From positions 357,896-421,895 of the forward strand of contig NZ_CAHJXN010000002.1 of the NCBI RefSeq assembly GCF_903645285.1: DNA of 64,000 nucleotides, written 5' to 3'. The first letter of the stretch is position 1. Every line of letters starts with the position of its first letter. Shown here in pieces: positions 1-9,937 of the stretch. The DNA comes from Streptococcus thalassemiae. Lineage in GTDB: Bacteria; Bacillota; Bacilli; Lactobacillales; Streptococcaceae. The translations under genes and the position numbers were made by a program. The notes under the pieces were generated by a model. The model was not told the DNA's origin. It did not search any database and saw only the letters and a list, made by a program, of their open reading frames with translations.

Positions 1-2582
1 TTCGCATCATTAGCTTTTGTGCTTTCCGCATCTGTAGATGTTGCTGTTGTTAGAGCTTCTTTATTGGTTTCTGCTCCATCTAATTTGCCTTTGGCATCTT
101 CTATAGCTTGTTTTGCTGCATCTACTTGAGTTTGATCCGCATTAGCATCAGCTATTACTGTTTGTCCATTTTTTATCGCTTCATCATACGCATCCCTTGT
201 TGTTTTATCTGCATTATAATATTTAAAGTTTCCTTTAACGTCAGCCTCTTGACCTACTACTTGTCTTAACTCCGTCTTATTTCCTTGTTCAACTAACAGT
301 CCAGCAGCAGTATCTAATTTCCCTTTTATAACTGCTACTTTTTCTAATGCGGCACTGACTTCATCTTTAGTTGCATTTCCCTGTTTATTGATGATAGTCG
401 TTACTTCTTGTTTTATTGATTCAATTTCTTGATTATACTTCTCAAATTCTTTATTGTATTCAGCAATGCTCTTAGGTGTTTTGGTATCTGTTGCTACCTT
501 TTTTAACCCTTCAACTTGTGCAGATAAATTAGTCTTTTCATCACTTGTCGCTGCTGGAACTAAAGCTTCTTGTTTTGCTAAAAGTGTTGAAAATGCCCGT
601 TTATAATCTGCTGTTGTTTTTAACTCTCCCTCAAGAAGCGTTTTTACTTTTTCAAGTTCCTCTGTGTATGCTGTTTTAGTAGCATCTGTTTTTCCCGCTT
701 TATCCTCTGTTTCTGTTTCAAGTAATTTATCATAAATTCTTTGCAAGAGGTTTTTGGCAACACTGCTAGTATCTTGTTCAATTGAAAAATCTAAACCAGT
801 AACCGGAAGTGCATAACCTAAATACGGAGATTGATAAGAAAGCCCTACTTCTTTATCTGTTGCATTACTAATTCGTACTTTATATGAAACTGCACCCTTT
901 GGAAGTTCTATATCACGGCTAGTAAAAGAACCTCCTGTACCATTAGGTTTATTGTTCTCCTCTGCTAATTTTTCATTCACTTGATTTTCTGTCAATCCAT
1001 TAGCATTTAGCACTTCATTTCTCGTAGTACCATCTTTAGCTGCAACAACCGTTTTATCTTTATCTTGCACAGCCTTTTGAGGATAAAATGTAGTTGTATA
1101 AATACTACTTTCTGTCCCATCTTGTCCAATCGAATAAACTTCGACCTTATATCCTGCTTTAGTATTGTTAATATCTCCAGAGTATCCTGTTTTGAAAGCA
1201 ACTTTTATTCTAGACCCATCGTTTGAAGAATATGCACGAAATGTTTTCTCAATACCTTGAAAGCCTTTGACAGCTTTTGCAGTAGAAGCTCCCCCTTCCC
1301 CAACTCTTACATAGGTAGAGTCATCATAAGCTGTTTCTGTATGATTTTTATAAGATCTAACTTTCGTTAGAAAAAGCATATACTCACTAGTTCTATCAAA
1401 TGACTGTTCTCGTAGCCAAACCTTTCTGTTGGTGTCATATTGATTATTTGTCGTATTAAGTGTTTCAACAGGGAATACGCCTCGGTCTGTCTTTCTTGCA
1501 ATTGCAAATTTACCTTGCTGTCCATCAGAAGATACAGCTCTCCAACCACCAAACTCGTCAATTTCAGTAACGCTACCTTTAGCTACATTTTTAGCTTTTC
1601 CTAACTCATCCATACTTTGGATTTTTTTATTATTTTGAATGGTATCCGGCAAACTTTGTAACGTAGTTGCTAACGTTTTTAAATCCGCATTCTCTGCAGG
1701 TGCTGTGTAAGTCTGGTGTGCCGATGGATCAGTATCAGTCGTTGTCTCACCTGTTCGGAATGGATTATTTCTATCTAGGGCTTGTCTATTACGTGGATCA
1801 TGTTGTCCTGAGTTTGCGATAGAGTTGCTTCCTGTAGCTTTCTCAGTATTGCTAGCTTTCTTACCGACAGTCGCTTTTCCTTCTGTGGTATCTAGTTTAG
1901 GACTTTCCACTTGCGCTTTAGGCTTACTACGTAAACCGCTGCTCGCTGTCATAAAGAGTCTTCTATAAGCTTTTGTCAACTCCTCTTGACTTGTGGCTGT
2001 TGTTAGGGCAAGTTTTGCTAATTCTAAATGTTCTTTAAGGGTTGCAACACTTTCATCTGTCTTAGTCGCATAGCTACCTGAGGCTAATTTAGCATCAATT
2101 TCTGCTACGTAATCTTCCAGCTGTTTTTTATCCAAGTCAGATGTAGCTTTTTCTTCTGCTTTTTCTGTTGCTGAAGCAGTCGATGATACTACTGGCGCTG
2201 GAGTGGCAGTAGTAGATGTCTCTTCTTTCTCTTTTGAAACAGTAGGTGATTCGACTGATGGTGCGCTTGCATCAGTAGATGTTGGAGTAGTTGTTTCTTC
2301 TTGACCTTTCGGAGCAGTAGTCTCACTGCTACCAGAATTTCCATCCAACTGACTGACTACTGGAGTCGCCCCGTAGGTTCCATTCTGGACATCTGGGTCT
2401 TTCAGAGGTGAGCCTTGTGTTTCCTCATTAGTTGGGGTTACACCTTGCTCTGTGGCAGACACTGTCCCATTTCCTGGAAACATGAACAAGGCTGCTACTG
2501 CAACACTAGCAGCACCAAAACTAACCTTGCGAATCGAAAACCGCAAGCGTTTTTCTCTATCTTCATTACCTTTATAAAACAT
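1..2582 (-). CDS. YSIRK-type surface protein, N-terminal part (partial at left edge)
   Basis: The reading frame is open from the ATG at 2582 to base 1, about 860 codons, so the C-terminus and any LPXTG anchor lie outside the window. The start follows AAAGGAGC. Residues about 15-45 form a YSIRK-type signal peptide (RFSIRKVSFGAASVAVAALF). A Ser/Thr/Pro-rich stretch follows, then a segment of about 130 residues clearly paralogous to the N-terminus of the giant adhesin at 12148-23466 (KKQLEDYV, EELTKAYRRL, TVGKKASNTE, HDPRN). The middle (about residues 250-600) is rich in Tyr, Asn and Gly and I do not recognise it; it may be the ligand-binding part. The last 250 residues are Lys/Glu/Ala-rich helical modules; one (KYYNADKTTRDAYDEAI, then QTQVDAAKQAIEDAK) looks like a FIVAR module. 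Expected to be secreted and wall-anchored. Ligand unknown. Confidence 0.85.
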   Translation of the reverse strand, partial: MFYKGNEDREKRLRFSIRKVSFGAASVAVAALFMFPGNGTVSATEQGVTPTNEETQGSPLKDPDVQNGTYGATPVVSQLDGNSGSSETTAPKGQEETTTPTSTDASAPSVESPTVSKEKEETSTTATPAPVVSSTASATEKAEEKATSDLDKKQLEDYVAEIDAKLASGSYATKTDESVATLKEHLELAKLALTTATSQEELTKAYRRLFMTASSGLRSKPKAQVESPKLDTTEGKATVGKKASNTEKATGSNSIANSGQHDPRNRQALDRNNPFRTGETTTDTDPSAHQTYTAPAENADLKTLATTLQSLPDTIQNNKKIQSMDELGKAKNVAKGSVTEIDEFGGWRAVSSDGQQGKFAIARKTDRGVFPVETLNTTNNQYDTNRKVWLREQSFDRTSEYMLFLTKVRSYKNHTETAYDDSTYVRVGEGGASTAKAVKGFQGIEKTFRAYSSNDGSRIKVAFKTGYSGDINNTKAGYKVEVYSIGQDGTESSIYTTTFYPQKAVQDKDKTVVAAKDGTTRNEVLNANGLTENQVNEKLAEENNKPNGTGGSFTSRDIELPKGAVSYKVRISNATDKEVGLSYQSPYLGYALPVTGLDFSIEQDTSSVAKNLLQRIYDKLLETETEDKAGKTDATKTAYTEELEKVKTLLEGELKTTADYKRAFSTLLAKQEALVPAATSDEKTNLSAQVEGLKKVATDTKTPKSIAEYNKEFEKYNQEIESIKQEVTTIINKQGNATKDEVSAALEKVAVIKGKLDTAAGLLVEQGNKTELRQVVGQEADVKGNFKYYNADKTTRDAYDEAIKNGQTVIADANADQTQVDAAKQAIEDAKGKLDGAETNKEALTTATSTDAESTKANDA

Positions 2583-2601
2583 ATATCATTTTGCTCCTTT
2601 T

Positions 2602-2615
2602 CCGATAATTATCGG
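2602..2615. promoter_or_regulatory. 14-bp perfect palindrome CCGATAATTATCGG in the leader of the surface-protein gene
   Basis: CCGATAATTATCGG is self-complementary over 14 bases and sits just upstream of the ribosome binding site (2594-2600). It could be an operator, or a small hairpin in the mRNA leader. A related core, TGATAATTATCA, lies just past the stop codon of the giant adhesin near 12122-12133. No regulator can be named. Confidence 0.35.
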
Positions 2616-2645
2616 TTAATATATAATGGAAGGACAAATAAAAAG

Positions 2646-2654
2646 CCCCCCCCC
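2646..2654 (-). repeat. poly-G tract (nine G on the coding strand) upstream of a surface-protein gene
   Basis: Nine consecutive C on the plus strand give G9 in the predicted 5' leader of the surface-protein gene, between its best promoter (2691-2719) and its start codon (2582). Homopolymer G/C runs this long are rare in an AT-rich genome and are classic slipped-strand sites. Phase-variable expression is an inference. Confidence 0.6.
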
Positions 2655-2690
2655 TAAAATATTTATGCATATTTTAGACTGGCATAATTT

Positions 2691-2719
2691 ATTATACTCT
2701 TTTTTGTTTTATAAATCAA
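2691..2719 (-). promoter_or_regulatory. Predicted promoter of the partial surface-protein gene
   Basis: On the minus strand, TTGATT (2714-2719) and TATAAT (2691-2696) are separated by 17 bp. The transcript would carry a leader of about 100 nt containing the G9 tract and the CCGATAATTATCGG palindrome. Confidence 0.6.
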
Positions 2720-2764
2720 ATGTTATGAACTAAGCTTGGTATGATGCATCTTAGCCAATTCTTC

Positions 2765-2805
2765 TGTTTCACGCGAAACACCCTGCGCCAGGCAAGGTGT
2801 TCTTG
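2765..2805. terminator. Hairpin region downstream of the GH20 gene, possible weak terminator
   Basis: Two overlapping inverted repeats lie here: TGTTTC/GAAACA with an ACGC loop, and AACACC/GGTGTT. A good U-tract follows only when read on the plus strand, so termination of the minus-strand glycosidase operon here is uncertain. Confidence 0.3.
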
Positions 2806-2808
2806 TTT

Positions 2809-4689
2809 TTAAGTTGTATAAATCGTTGAAGCTGTCGCAATGGTATGCCATTGGTTGGCTGTTGTGGCTGCGAAGCCCTTGTCTGCGTAGAAGTCGTTAA
2901 ATGGCAGAATTTCTACTTCCAGCTCATCGATGCGATCAAGCTGGCCAGCCAGATAAGCCTCGATACGGCTTTCTGCTCGTTTGATGCGTTGCAAGAGTCC
3001 GCCCATACGGATATCAACTGTATCCAAACCAAAGACCTTGTTTTCTTTTAGCCATTGGTAGCTAAAGAGAGCATGGAAGTGTTCGATTTGGCTTCTGAGT
3101 TCTGGTAATTCTTGTCTTGCGATTTCTTGCAGGCTTTCTTTATCAGCTTCTTTGTAAGCCTGACGAATGCGCCGTCCCACATCGACTTTGCTACTTAAAA
3201 TAGCATTCAACTGAGCCTGAGTTTCAAAGAGGTAAGCATAATTACCAGCTTTTTCTTTAATGTTAGTAAGCGTCTCAGCAGCCTGAGCGAAGTGCGATTT
3301 GTCCTGTTCAGGTGTCATGTGTCGGTCAAGAATCGGACAGAGAACATCCTGATAAAAGACATAGCGGTTGGGATTGATGCCACTGAGATTGTCCGGCAAA
3401 TCTGGCAAGAGGTTGGCAAGGTCAATCTGCATAAAATCTTCAACCGATAAACCTGTATTGGTCTGGAAGTGTGCAGACAAACGGTCTAGGTCATTGCGAT
3501 AGCTGAGTTCTGCCCAGCTTTGCAGACTTGGTAGGATAGAAAACTGGGCTGTTTCCCCACCATTGTCCCCCCAACCCGTCACAATGACTTCTTTAATCTG
3601 ATTAGCACGGCAGGCTTTATTAGCCTCAATAGCTACTAGACGGCTGAAATGGTTGTGAGGTGTAAAGCCAATCCACTTCCAAGCTCCACCTGCAAAGGCA
3701 AGGTCATGGCTAATCTTGTGATGGTTGCGGAAATTGCGATTGTATTTTTCCTCGCTATCCTGATAATAATCCCAGTAAACTAAGGTCACACGGTCTTTGA
3801 GGCGGTCTAGGCAGACACGCGTTTCCTCTGGAATTTCCACATCACGGTCGTACTGGCCATCTGCTGACATAAGTTTAAAGAACATATCGCTCCACATTTG
3901 GCAGTGGAAACCATATTTGTCAGCAATATCCAGCACGCGCTCCAAGTGTTGGCACATGAGGAGACTACGATCCACAACACCGTTGAGGATCAGGTAGCGT
4001 CCCAAACCAACCAAGTGGGCTTCGTCCATCCCAATATTAACCTTGCGAGTTTGTAGTTTAGATAGAGTAGCAAACATGCCATCAATCAGGTCATAAACTT
4101 TTTCTTCGCCAATGAGGAGAATATCCTCCACATCACGGAGCTCCTGCACTTCCTTGACACCCCATTTGACGAAGGCTGACAAGTGGGCCAAGGTCTGGAT
4201 ACATGGCACAAAGGTCATGTCAAACTGCTGGGCATAGGCTTCGATTTCCTGCAACTCCTCAGCCGAATAAGCCCCGCGGAAATAGCCAAAGTAAGGCTGC
4301 CCTTCAATCTGGTAAGTGTCTTCCATGTAGAGCTCAAAGATTGAGTAGCCCATGAGAGCCAAGACCTCTATCATCTGCTTGGCAGAAGCCACATTCAGCA
4401 CCGCATTTCGAGAACAGTCTGCCATGTAGGCTAAATCTTCATAAGCTGCCTGTTCCTCAATCTCTACTTTATCAGCTTCTGCAAGAGCTGTTACCAACAG
4501 GGACAAGGAACGATAAAGTTGGTGAGGCTTGCGGTAGGTCAATTGATAGTGGCCACCCTCACCCTTGATAGAGATAGAGGCTTGGTCAGACTGAGTGACA
4601 GCCACTTCAACATCTGGCAGAGAAATGTGATTTTTTAATACTTCAATAGCTTGCGCTTGTTTGGAACTAAGTCCTGTAAATCTTACCAT
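2809..4689 (-). CDS. GH20 exo-beta-N-acetylhexosaminidase (GH20C type)
   Basis: 626 residues, no signal peptide, so cytoplasmic. The family removes terminal beta-linked GlcNAc or GalNAc. The Asp-Glu pair expected for GH20 substrate-assisted catalysis is seen in [11 protein letters not shown] near residue 220. The TIM-barrel core covers roughly residues 90-400; the last 200 residues are helical. The ATG at 4689 follows GGAGG by 7 nt and overlaps the end of the upstream ROK gene by 7 nt (ATGGTAA), which suggests translational coupling. It is the last gene of the minus-strand run GH125-GH38-ROK-GH20. From memory the same order occurs in pneumococcus (SP_2141 to SP_2144), where the set trims imported host N-glycans. 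Family assignment is firm; exact specificity is inferred. Confidence 0.9.
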   Translation of the reverse strand: MVRFTGLSSKQAQAIEVLKNHISLPDVEVAVTQSDQASISIKGEGGHYQLTYRKPHQLYRSLSLLVTALAEADKVEIEEQAAYEDLAYMADCSRNAVLNVASAKQMIEVLALMGYSIFELYMEDTYQIEGQPYFGYFRGAYSAEELQEIEAYAQQFDMTFVPCIQTLAHLSAFVKWGVKEVQELRDVEDILLIGEEKVYDLIDGMFATLSKLQTRKVNIGMDEAHLVGLGRYLILNGVVDRSLLMCQHLERVLDIADKYGFHCQMWSDMFFKLMSADGQYDRDVEIPEETRVCLDRLKDRVTLVYWDYYQDSEEKYNRNFRNHHKISHDLAFAGGAWKWIGFTPHNHFSRLVAIEANKACRANQIKEVIVTGWGDNGGETAQFSILPSLQSWAELSYRNDLDRLSAHFQTNTGLSVEDFMQIDLANLLPDLPDNLSGINPNRYVFYQDVLCPILDRHMTPEQDKSHFAQAAETLTNIKEKAGNYAYLFETQAQLNAILSSKVDVGRRIRQAYKEADKESLQEIARQELPELRSQIEHFHALFSYQWLKENKVFGLDTVDIRMGGLLQRIKRAESRIEAYLAGQLDRIDELEVEILPFNDFYADKGFAATTANQWHTIATASTIYTT

Positions 4690-5552
4690 TGGTTTTCCTC
4701 CTGTAGCCAGTTGACAAGGGCACCGTAGAGATTGGCATCTGCATGATAGGTGCAGGCTTGGATGACAGGTACGACCGTGTATTCTTCGTAGGTATCGACA
4801 AAGTCATCTACAGCCTTCTTGACACCTTGAATAAAATCTGGATTTTGACTGATAGAGCCTCCCAGGCTAATGACATCTGGGTCGATCAGATACTGAATAT
4901 TGAGCAAGCCTTGCGCCAGATTGCGGTTCATGCGCTCAATGGCTTCTTGACAAAGGGCATTTCCTGCTTCGGCCTCTTGGTAAATTTTGCGACCGTCCCA
5001 ATCAGTCTGACCAGATTTTTCAATCACGTAGCGTACCATATTCCCAGTTGACGCTAGTTGCGACCAGTTGTTGAGCTTTTCAGCAGGGGCAAGGGTGGTC
5101 ATGTAGCCAAATTCTCCACCCAGACCGTGGCGACCTCGATGAAGTCTTCCATTGATAATCATAGCTCCGCCAATCCCTGTCCCAATCACGACACAGGCTG
5201 CATTTTCAAGTTCTGGATGAGCCAGTAATTCACTGAGTCCAACGCAGTTGGCATCATTTTCCAGATGGACAGGTAGTTGATGATTAGTAAGCGCCTCATA
5301 CCAAGAAAAGCCGTGGATATAAGGGACGGCACTGAAGCCATCAATCACACCTGTCTCTTGATTGACCGCGCCTGGAACGCTCATAGCAATCCCGCTATAA
5401 TCCTGCTCTGACAAGCGCTGGTCTAGCCAAGCTAGTAAATCCTCCAAACTTTCAGGCGTTGGAATGCTTGTCTTATCCAATATTTTCCCATCAGGAGTCA
5501 GACTGGCAAACTTAATTCCAGTCCCTCCGATATCAATCGTTGCAATAGTCAT
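4683..5552 (-). CDS. ROK-family sugar kinase or regulator
   Basis: 289 residues starting [16 protein letters not shown], the N-terminal phosphate-binding motif of ROK proteins (DIGGTGIK). A second ATP-binding signature is visible as [21 protein letters not shown], followed by a GEFG motif typical of ROK sugar kinases. No helix-turn-helix extension precedes the kinase fold, so a sugar kinase acting on GlcNAc or mannose released by the neighbouring hydrolases is more likely than a repressor. An in-frame ATG at 5564 is an alternative start; neither has a strong Shine-Dalgarno. The gene overlaps the GH20 gene by 7 nt and lies about 85 nt downstream of the GH38 gene. Confidence 0.85.
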   Translation of the reverse strand: MTIATIDIGGTGIKFASLTPDGKILDKTSIPTPESLEDLLAWLDQRLSEQDYSGIAMSVPGAVNQETGVIDGFSAVPYIHGFSWYEALTNHQLPVHLENDANCVGLSELLAHPELENAACVVIGTGIGGAMIINGRLHRGRHGLGGEFGYMTTLAPAEKLNNWSQLASTGNMVRYVIEKSGQTDWDGRKIYQEAEAGNALCQEAIERMNRNLAQGLLNIQYLIDPDVISLGGSISQNPDFIQGVKKAVDDFVDTYEEYTVVPVIQACTYHADANLYGALVNWLQEENQW

Positions 5553-5635
5553 TGTTTTTACCATAAAAAGGGGCAAATCAGCAGTTAGTTCTTACCTTTT
5601 CGCCCCTCCTTTCTTTTTATGTTTACTTTTTGAAA

Positions 5636-8281
5636 TTAAATTTCTTCTTTTTTAATCAATTCTGTACGAATCTCTTGTGGTGAAATGAGGCCTCTATGAA
5701 CTGGGTATGGTCGTTCAAGTAGGTCAAGAATGGTTTGTTGATGTTCTGATATGCGCACATTTTCTTGACTCATATTATAGTAACGGAGGACATAGCCTTC
5801 TTCATTTTCCGCCACTTTAAAGGCTGTTGGACAGATTTGCGGTATGCTGAGAACAGAATGGCTCAAGAGGCTACCAGTCGCAGCCACGCTTCCTTCTTGT
5901 CTAGCAAGCTGAAGGCTGGTAAATGGTGTCTGCAAGGCTTTGGCGCGACGATAGGCTGAGAAGCGTTCTTGGGCTTGGTGGCATTCAAGAGCAAACTCGA
6001 CTTCAAACTCACGCAAGCATTGTGCTTCTGGTGTTGGGAAATAACCCCAGTCACCTAGCTCACCTGACGCACGCAGAATAGTCACTGCAATGGTGTCGTC
6101 TCCAAGGATTTCGTATTCATTCAACCCCTTGTTGGATACAGTCACACCTTTTTCATCGTCATACAGACTAACAAAGGCTTGTTGGTGTTGAGGATTTTCA
6201 GGATTTTCCCATGAAGCTGCTGGTTTGTTTGGTCGTGTCACCACCTCATAGATGCTTTCAGAATCATTGCTTGGACGCGTGTTGTGAGTCTTGACCAAGA
6301 GACGGATACGGTGGTCTTTGGCAGTGTTAGTAAAGCGAGTCTTGCAACGGATTTGTGGATTGTCGACAAAGACAGTCATCTCAGTTTCCAGAGGAATGCT
6401 TGTCAATTCTTCTGAACGTCCAGCATCACGCTTCATAAACTCGATGATGCCTTTTTGCTCTTCTTCTAGTTTTTCATCCGCACTGACAGGCACAGTCAAT
6501 TCATGTTTGAGCAAAATTTTAGCATAGCGAGCTGTGTTTTCCAAGACCTCGTAGCCCTTAAGCTCTGCATAGATAGGCTCTGTTCCTTTTGGTTGGAAGT
6601 AGATATACTCGTTTCCGATGTCACCACGGTCTTCGAAGCGGATAAAATCTTCGTAAGCTTCGTGAGTTGTCTTGTCATAAACTGTGATAGTGTCATCCAC
6701 ACTCACCGTTACAAATGGCGTATCAATCACTCCGTTTTGGTAAATGCCTTCACGGTGTTCTTGCTCTCCTTCCAGCAATTGGAAGGTTGTCCAAGAAAGT
6801 GGCGCTAGATGAACTGGAATGGTCACGCGCACTTGTCGAGCGATACGAGCTTGGCGGAACTTGTCTTTTGGTAAATCGTACTCAAAATTAGCCCCAAGGT
6901 CTTCGATTTTAGCCTCTACAGGACGACCATTCAAGTCCTCCACACGGTAACTTGGCAAGGTAAGAGCAGCCATCTTCTTGTATCCCTCTGTTGGGTGTAA
7001 TTCCTTGAAATCACAAGTCTCCACATCAATCACTGTGCTGACAGTATCAACCTTATCATGCAAGCCTGTGTTAATAACCGTAAAGAGATAGTCACTTTGA
7101 GCCTTAGCCGTAGCAATTTTACCCTTCCACTCGTTGAGAAGATTGGCCTTAACAAAGTTTCCTACTTGATTGACCTTGGCAAAACGAGTTTCCATCTCTC
7201 GGTGAACTTCGTCCACGCTACAGCCACAGATGCTATCATGTGGCGCATTCTGCAAAAGAGTTTTCCAAGCATAGGTCAACTGATCCTTGTGGTTATGACC
7301 CCCAGTGATAATCGTCAAGGGTTCTACAACTTGCTCTAGGAGGTTGCTATTTTCTTGGAAGGATTGTTTGAGATAAATACGAGATGAAGAAGTGTTGGCA
7401 AGTGTGTACCAGCCATCTGTTTCCTGACTGGTCAACTCGCCTGTCACCGTTGATAATTGCTCTGGTAGGGCACTTTCCACGGCTTGGACATATTCATCAA
7501 AAGAACTATGAACAAAGGTTACATCTGGGAAGAGTTCATTTGCCACACGAATGGCTTCACTCAGATTTTTCTGCACAGGCTGGTGGTCACATCCGTTCAT
7601 CATCAACCACTGGTTGGTCGAAGCGTAGGCACGCACATCTGACAATTTTTGTTCCCAGAAGGTCAAGGCCTCATCTTTATCAACTGGGATTTCATTCCCG
7701 TTACTGTACCAGTTGGCAAAGAGAATCCCGAGGACACGACTTCCGTCCGCACCCTGCCAGTACATTTCTGAAAACTGTGATGTAAACTGCTCATCTTCGA
7801 GAACTTGGTTGTCAAATCCAATCGGCTTCACACCACGGCCAAAGGCTGCCACGCGAATGCCTGATTTTTGAAGGATTTGAGGCGCTTGCCCCATATTTCC
7901 AAAGGTATCCGGGAAGTAACCAACCTGAGTTGATTTGCCCCATTTTGCACATTCTGCTTGACCAATCAAGGTATTGCGGACGTTGGCTTCACTGGAGATC
8001 AAGTAGTCATCCTGCAAGATATAAAAGGGACCAATCTTCAATTTTCCTTCGTCAATGTAGCGTTGGACTTTGTCTCGATTTTCAGGGCGAATTTGCAAGT
8101 AGTCGTCGAGGACAATAGTTTGTCCATCCAAGTGGAAACTCTTGAACTCAGGGTCATTTTCAAAGAGATCAAAGAGATTGTCAAACAATTCCACCAACTG
8201 CATACGGTGGCTTTCAAAAGGCAAGTACCACTCACGATCCCAGTGACTATGTGAGATAATATGTACGACAACATTTTCCAT
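5636..8281 (-). CDS. GH38 alpha-mannosidase
   Basis: About 881 residues. The start is taken at ATG 8281, which has GAGG 9 nt upstream and gives the N-terminus MENVVVHIISHSHWDREW; five further upstream codons are open but lack a ribosome binding site. HSHWDREW is the zinc-binding His-x-His-x-Asp motif of GH38, and GYFPDTFGNMG carries the catalytic nucleophile Asp (about residue 125). GGHNHKD near residue 330 fits the third metal site. The rest is the beta-sandwich region of the family. No signal peptide: intracellular cleavage of alpha-mannose from N-glycans, together with the GH125 and GH92 mannosidases next to it. A BOX repeat separates it from the GH125 gene. Confidence 0.93.
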   Translation of the reverse strand: MENVVVHIISHSHWDREWYLPFESHRMQLVELFDNLFDLFENDPEFKSFHLDGQTIVLDDYLQIRPENRDKVQRYIDEGKLKIGPFYILQDDYLISSEANVRNTLIGQAECAKWGKSTQVGYFPDTFGNMGQAPQILQKSGIRVAAFGRGVKPIGFDNQVLEDEQFTSQFSEMYWQGADGSRVLGILFANWYSNGNEIPVDKDEALTFWEQKLSDVRAYASTNQWLMMNGCDHQPVQKNLSEAIRVANELFPDVTFVHSSFDEYVQAVESALPEQLSTVTGELTSQETDGWYTLANTSSSRIYLKQSFQENSNLLEQVVEPLTIITGGHNHKDQLTYAWKTLLQNAPHDSICGCSVDEVHREMETRFAKVNQVGNFVKANLLNEWKGKIATAKAQSDYLFTVINTGLHDKVDTVSTVIDVETCDFKELHPTEGYKKMAALTLPSYRVEDLNGRPVEAKIEDLGANFEYDLPKDKFRQARIARQVRVTIPVHLAPLSWTTFQLLEGEQEHREGIYQNGVIDTPFVTVSVDDTITVYDKTTHEAYEDFIRFEDRGDIGNEYIYFQPKGTEPIYAELKGYEVLENTARYAKILLKHELTVPVSADEKLEEEQKGIIEFMKRDAGRSEELTSIPLETEMTVFVDNPQIRCKTRFTNTAKDHRIRLLVKTHNTRPSNDSESIYEVVTRPNKPAASWENPENPQHQQAFVSLYDDEKGVTVSNKGLNEYEILGDDTIAVTILRASGELGDWGYFPTPEAQCLREFEVEFALECHQAQERFSAYRRAKALQTPFTSLQLARQEGSVAATGSLLSHSVLSIPQICPTAFKVAENEEGYVLRYYNMSQENVRISEHQQTILDLLERPYPVHRGLISPQEIRTELIKKEEI

Positions 8282-8361
8282 GAAGTAAAACCTCATTCTA
8301 AATTTAAATTTTTATTGTTTTAAATGTAAATTTGTGATTCTGACAAGAATCGGTTGCACTA

Positions 8362-8474
8362 ATACTCAATGAAAATCAAAGTGCAAACTAGGAAGCTAGC
8401 CATAGGCTGCTCAAAGCACAGCTTTGAGGTTGCAGATAAAGCTGACGTAGTTTGAAGAGATTTTCGAAGAATAT
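8362..8474. repeat. BOX element (short form)
   Basis: Starts ATACTCAATGAAAATCAAAG and ends TTTGAAGAGATTTTCGAAGAAT, the outer modules of pneumococcal BOX repeats. The internal CTACGGCAAGGCGACG segment seen in the copy at 36546 is missing. Imperfect inverted symmetry (GCTCAAAGCACAGCTTTGAGG) would give a hairpin in the transcript. It sits in the GH125-GH38 intergenic gap inside an apparent operon, so it could affect mRNA processing or stability. Confidence 0.9.
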
Positions 8475-8486
8475 AAATCACGCTCC

Positions 8487-9767
8487 TTAGCGAATATCTA
8501 GGTAATCCAAGACCAATTCACAGAACATCATGTTGGCCCAAGAGAACCATTCACGAGAATAAAGAGTTGGGTCATCCACGTGGAAGCTTTCATGCATGAC
8601 ACCTGTCCCCCCATCGCAAGCAACCAGCTGATCCAGCAAGAATTTCTTCTCTGCCTTGTCTCTTGTTGTCAAACCTTGTATAGACAGAGCGATTGGCCAG
8701 ATATAGCGATAGAAGGTATGAGAACTTCCGAGGCCGCTAGCGTATTCTCCTTGGTAGAAGTATGGATTTTCAGGGCTCAGAATGGTGCGACGAGTTGCTT
8801 GATAGACTTCGTCGTCAATATCGCAATAGCCCAGATAAGGCGCAGCCAACAAACTTGGTACATTTGGGTCATCCATGATGCTAGCATTTCCTAGACCATC
8901 CACTTCAAAGGCATAAATCTTTTCGCCCTTGCTGTTGCTTGTGTAGGCGTAGTTTTCAATTCCTTCTTGGATTTCAGACTGGAGGCGCTTGGCATCAGCA
9001 ATAATACTCTCGCTATCAGCTAGGACTAGTTCTGCAAAGATTTCTTGGACATAACCCAAGACTACTACAGCAAACATATTTGACGGAATCAAGTAGCTAT
9101 ATTGACAACAATCATCACTTGGACGAAAAGCTGACCAGGTCATGCCTGTCACTGCAAAATCAGGGCCAAATCCATCATTTACCAGTGTATCTTCCTTACG
9201 ATCGGTATCACGAACAAAACGATAAGGTGAGTTCTTGTGGTCTTGTTCCACCGTCCAAAGATGGAGAATTTCCTTAGTCGCTGCGACAAAAGTCTCATCA
9301 AACTGACTAGTCTCGCCAGTCTCTTTCCAGAGGAGATAAGCCAACTGCAAAGGATAGCAAAGCGAGTCCACCTCATACTTGCGTTCCCAAATCCAGCCAT
9401 TAAGGTCTGTGTGGTCAGTCTCATGGTGCCCCTTCCAGTTTTCCTCAATGTTGAAGGAATTGGCATAAGGATCCTTGAGTACCAAGGTCATCTGACGTTT
9501 GACTAAACCTGCAATAGTCTGACGCAGGAGGGCATCTCTTTTAGCCACATGAAGGTAGGGTCTGAGTTGAGCTGTCGAATCCCGAAGCCACATAGCAGGA
9601 ATATCTCCTGTGAGTACAAAAGTTGAACCATCTTCTAAGATTTCAACCGTATTGTCCAAGGTGTCTGTGTAGCAACGCTCGAAAACATCCACCCACTCTG
9701 GATGGTCCTTAGCCCGTTCTGCTACTTCATCTAGCCATTCTCTAACAATTTCTTTTGAATAAATCAT
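8487..9767 (-). CDS. GH125 exo-alpha-1,6-mannosidase
   Basis: 426 residues. The ATG at 9767 (MIYSKEIVREW) is preceded by AGAGGA at 9 nt and is preferred over an earlier in-frame start at 9791. Signatures of the (alpha/alpha)6-barrel GH125 family (formerly DUF1237) are TGDIPAMWLRDSTAQLRPY near residue 60, NGFGPDFAVTGMTWSAFRPSDD in the middle and GLGSSHTFYRYIWPIALS near residue 340. The family removes alpha-1,6-linked mannose. No signal peptide. It is the first gene of the minus-strand hydrolase run and is divergent from the GH92 gene, with a 170-bp shared promoter region. Confidence 0.92.
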   Translation of the reverse strand: MIYSKEIVREWLDEVAERAKDHPEWVDVFERCYTDTLDNTVEILEDGSTFVLTGDIPAMWLRDSTAQLRPYLHVAKRDALLRQTIAGLVKRQMTLVLKDPYANSFNIEENWKGHHETDHTDLNGWIWERKYEVDSLCYPLQLAYLLWKETGETSQFDETFVAATKEILHLWTVEQDHKNSPYRFVRDTDRKEDTLVNDGFGPDFAVTGMTWSAFRPSDDCCQYSYLIPSNMFAVVVLGYVQEIFAELVLADSESIIADAKRLQSEIQEGIENYAYTSNSKGEKIYAFEVDGLGNASIMDDPNVPSLLAAPYLGYCDIDDEVYQATRRTILSPENPYFYQGEYASGLGSSHTFYRYIWPIALSIQGLTTRDKAEKKFLLDQLVACDGGTGVMHESFHVDDPTLYSREWFSWANMMFCELVLDYLDIR

Positions 9768-9802
9768 CGTGCAGTATCCTCTTTCAAACAAGTTTCATTT
9801 TC

Positions 9803-9808
9803 AGTATA
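9803..9808 (-). promoter_or_regulatory. Possible -10 box for the GH125-GH38-ROK-GH20 operon
   Basis: TATACT on the minus strand about 35 nt upstream of the GH125 start. No convincing -35 hexamer is visible at 16-18 bp, and I see no good cre site here. Confidence 0.35.
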
Positions 9809-9902
9809 TAGCTTTTGAGACAGAAAATACATACACAAATGATAGTCATTTTTCTACAAAATAGTTATCTTTTGAACCCCATATCTAAAGGCTCTATTTT
9901 TC

Positions 9903-9911
9903 TGATATAAT
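9903..9911 (+). promoter_or_regulatory. Extended -10 promoter of the GH92 gene
   Basis: TG-A-TATAAT at 9903-9911, about 27 nt upstream of the start codon, with AAAGGAAAG as the ribosome binding site. Confidence 0.6.
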
Positions 9912-9937
9912 GTAGAAAAACAGCTAAAGGAAAGACT

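Noticed and set aside
2415..2657. 80-codon plus-strand ORF opposite the start of the partial surface protein
   Set aside because: Shadow of the signal-peptide region; no ribosome binding site and runs into the poly-C tract.
5564..5600. GGGGC/GCCCC hairpin with T5 between GH38 and ROK genes
   Set aside because: Stem of 6 bp with a loop of about 30 nt overlapping the ROK start region; too weak to call a terminator inside an apparent operon.
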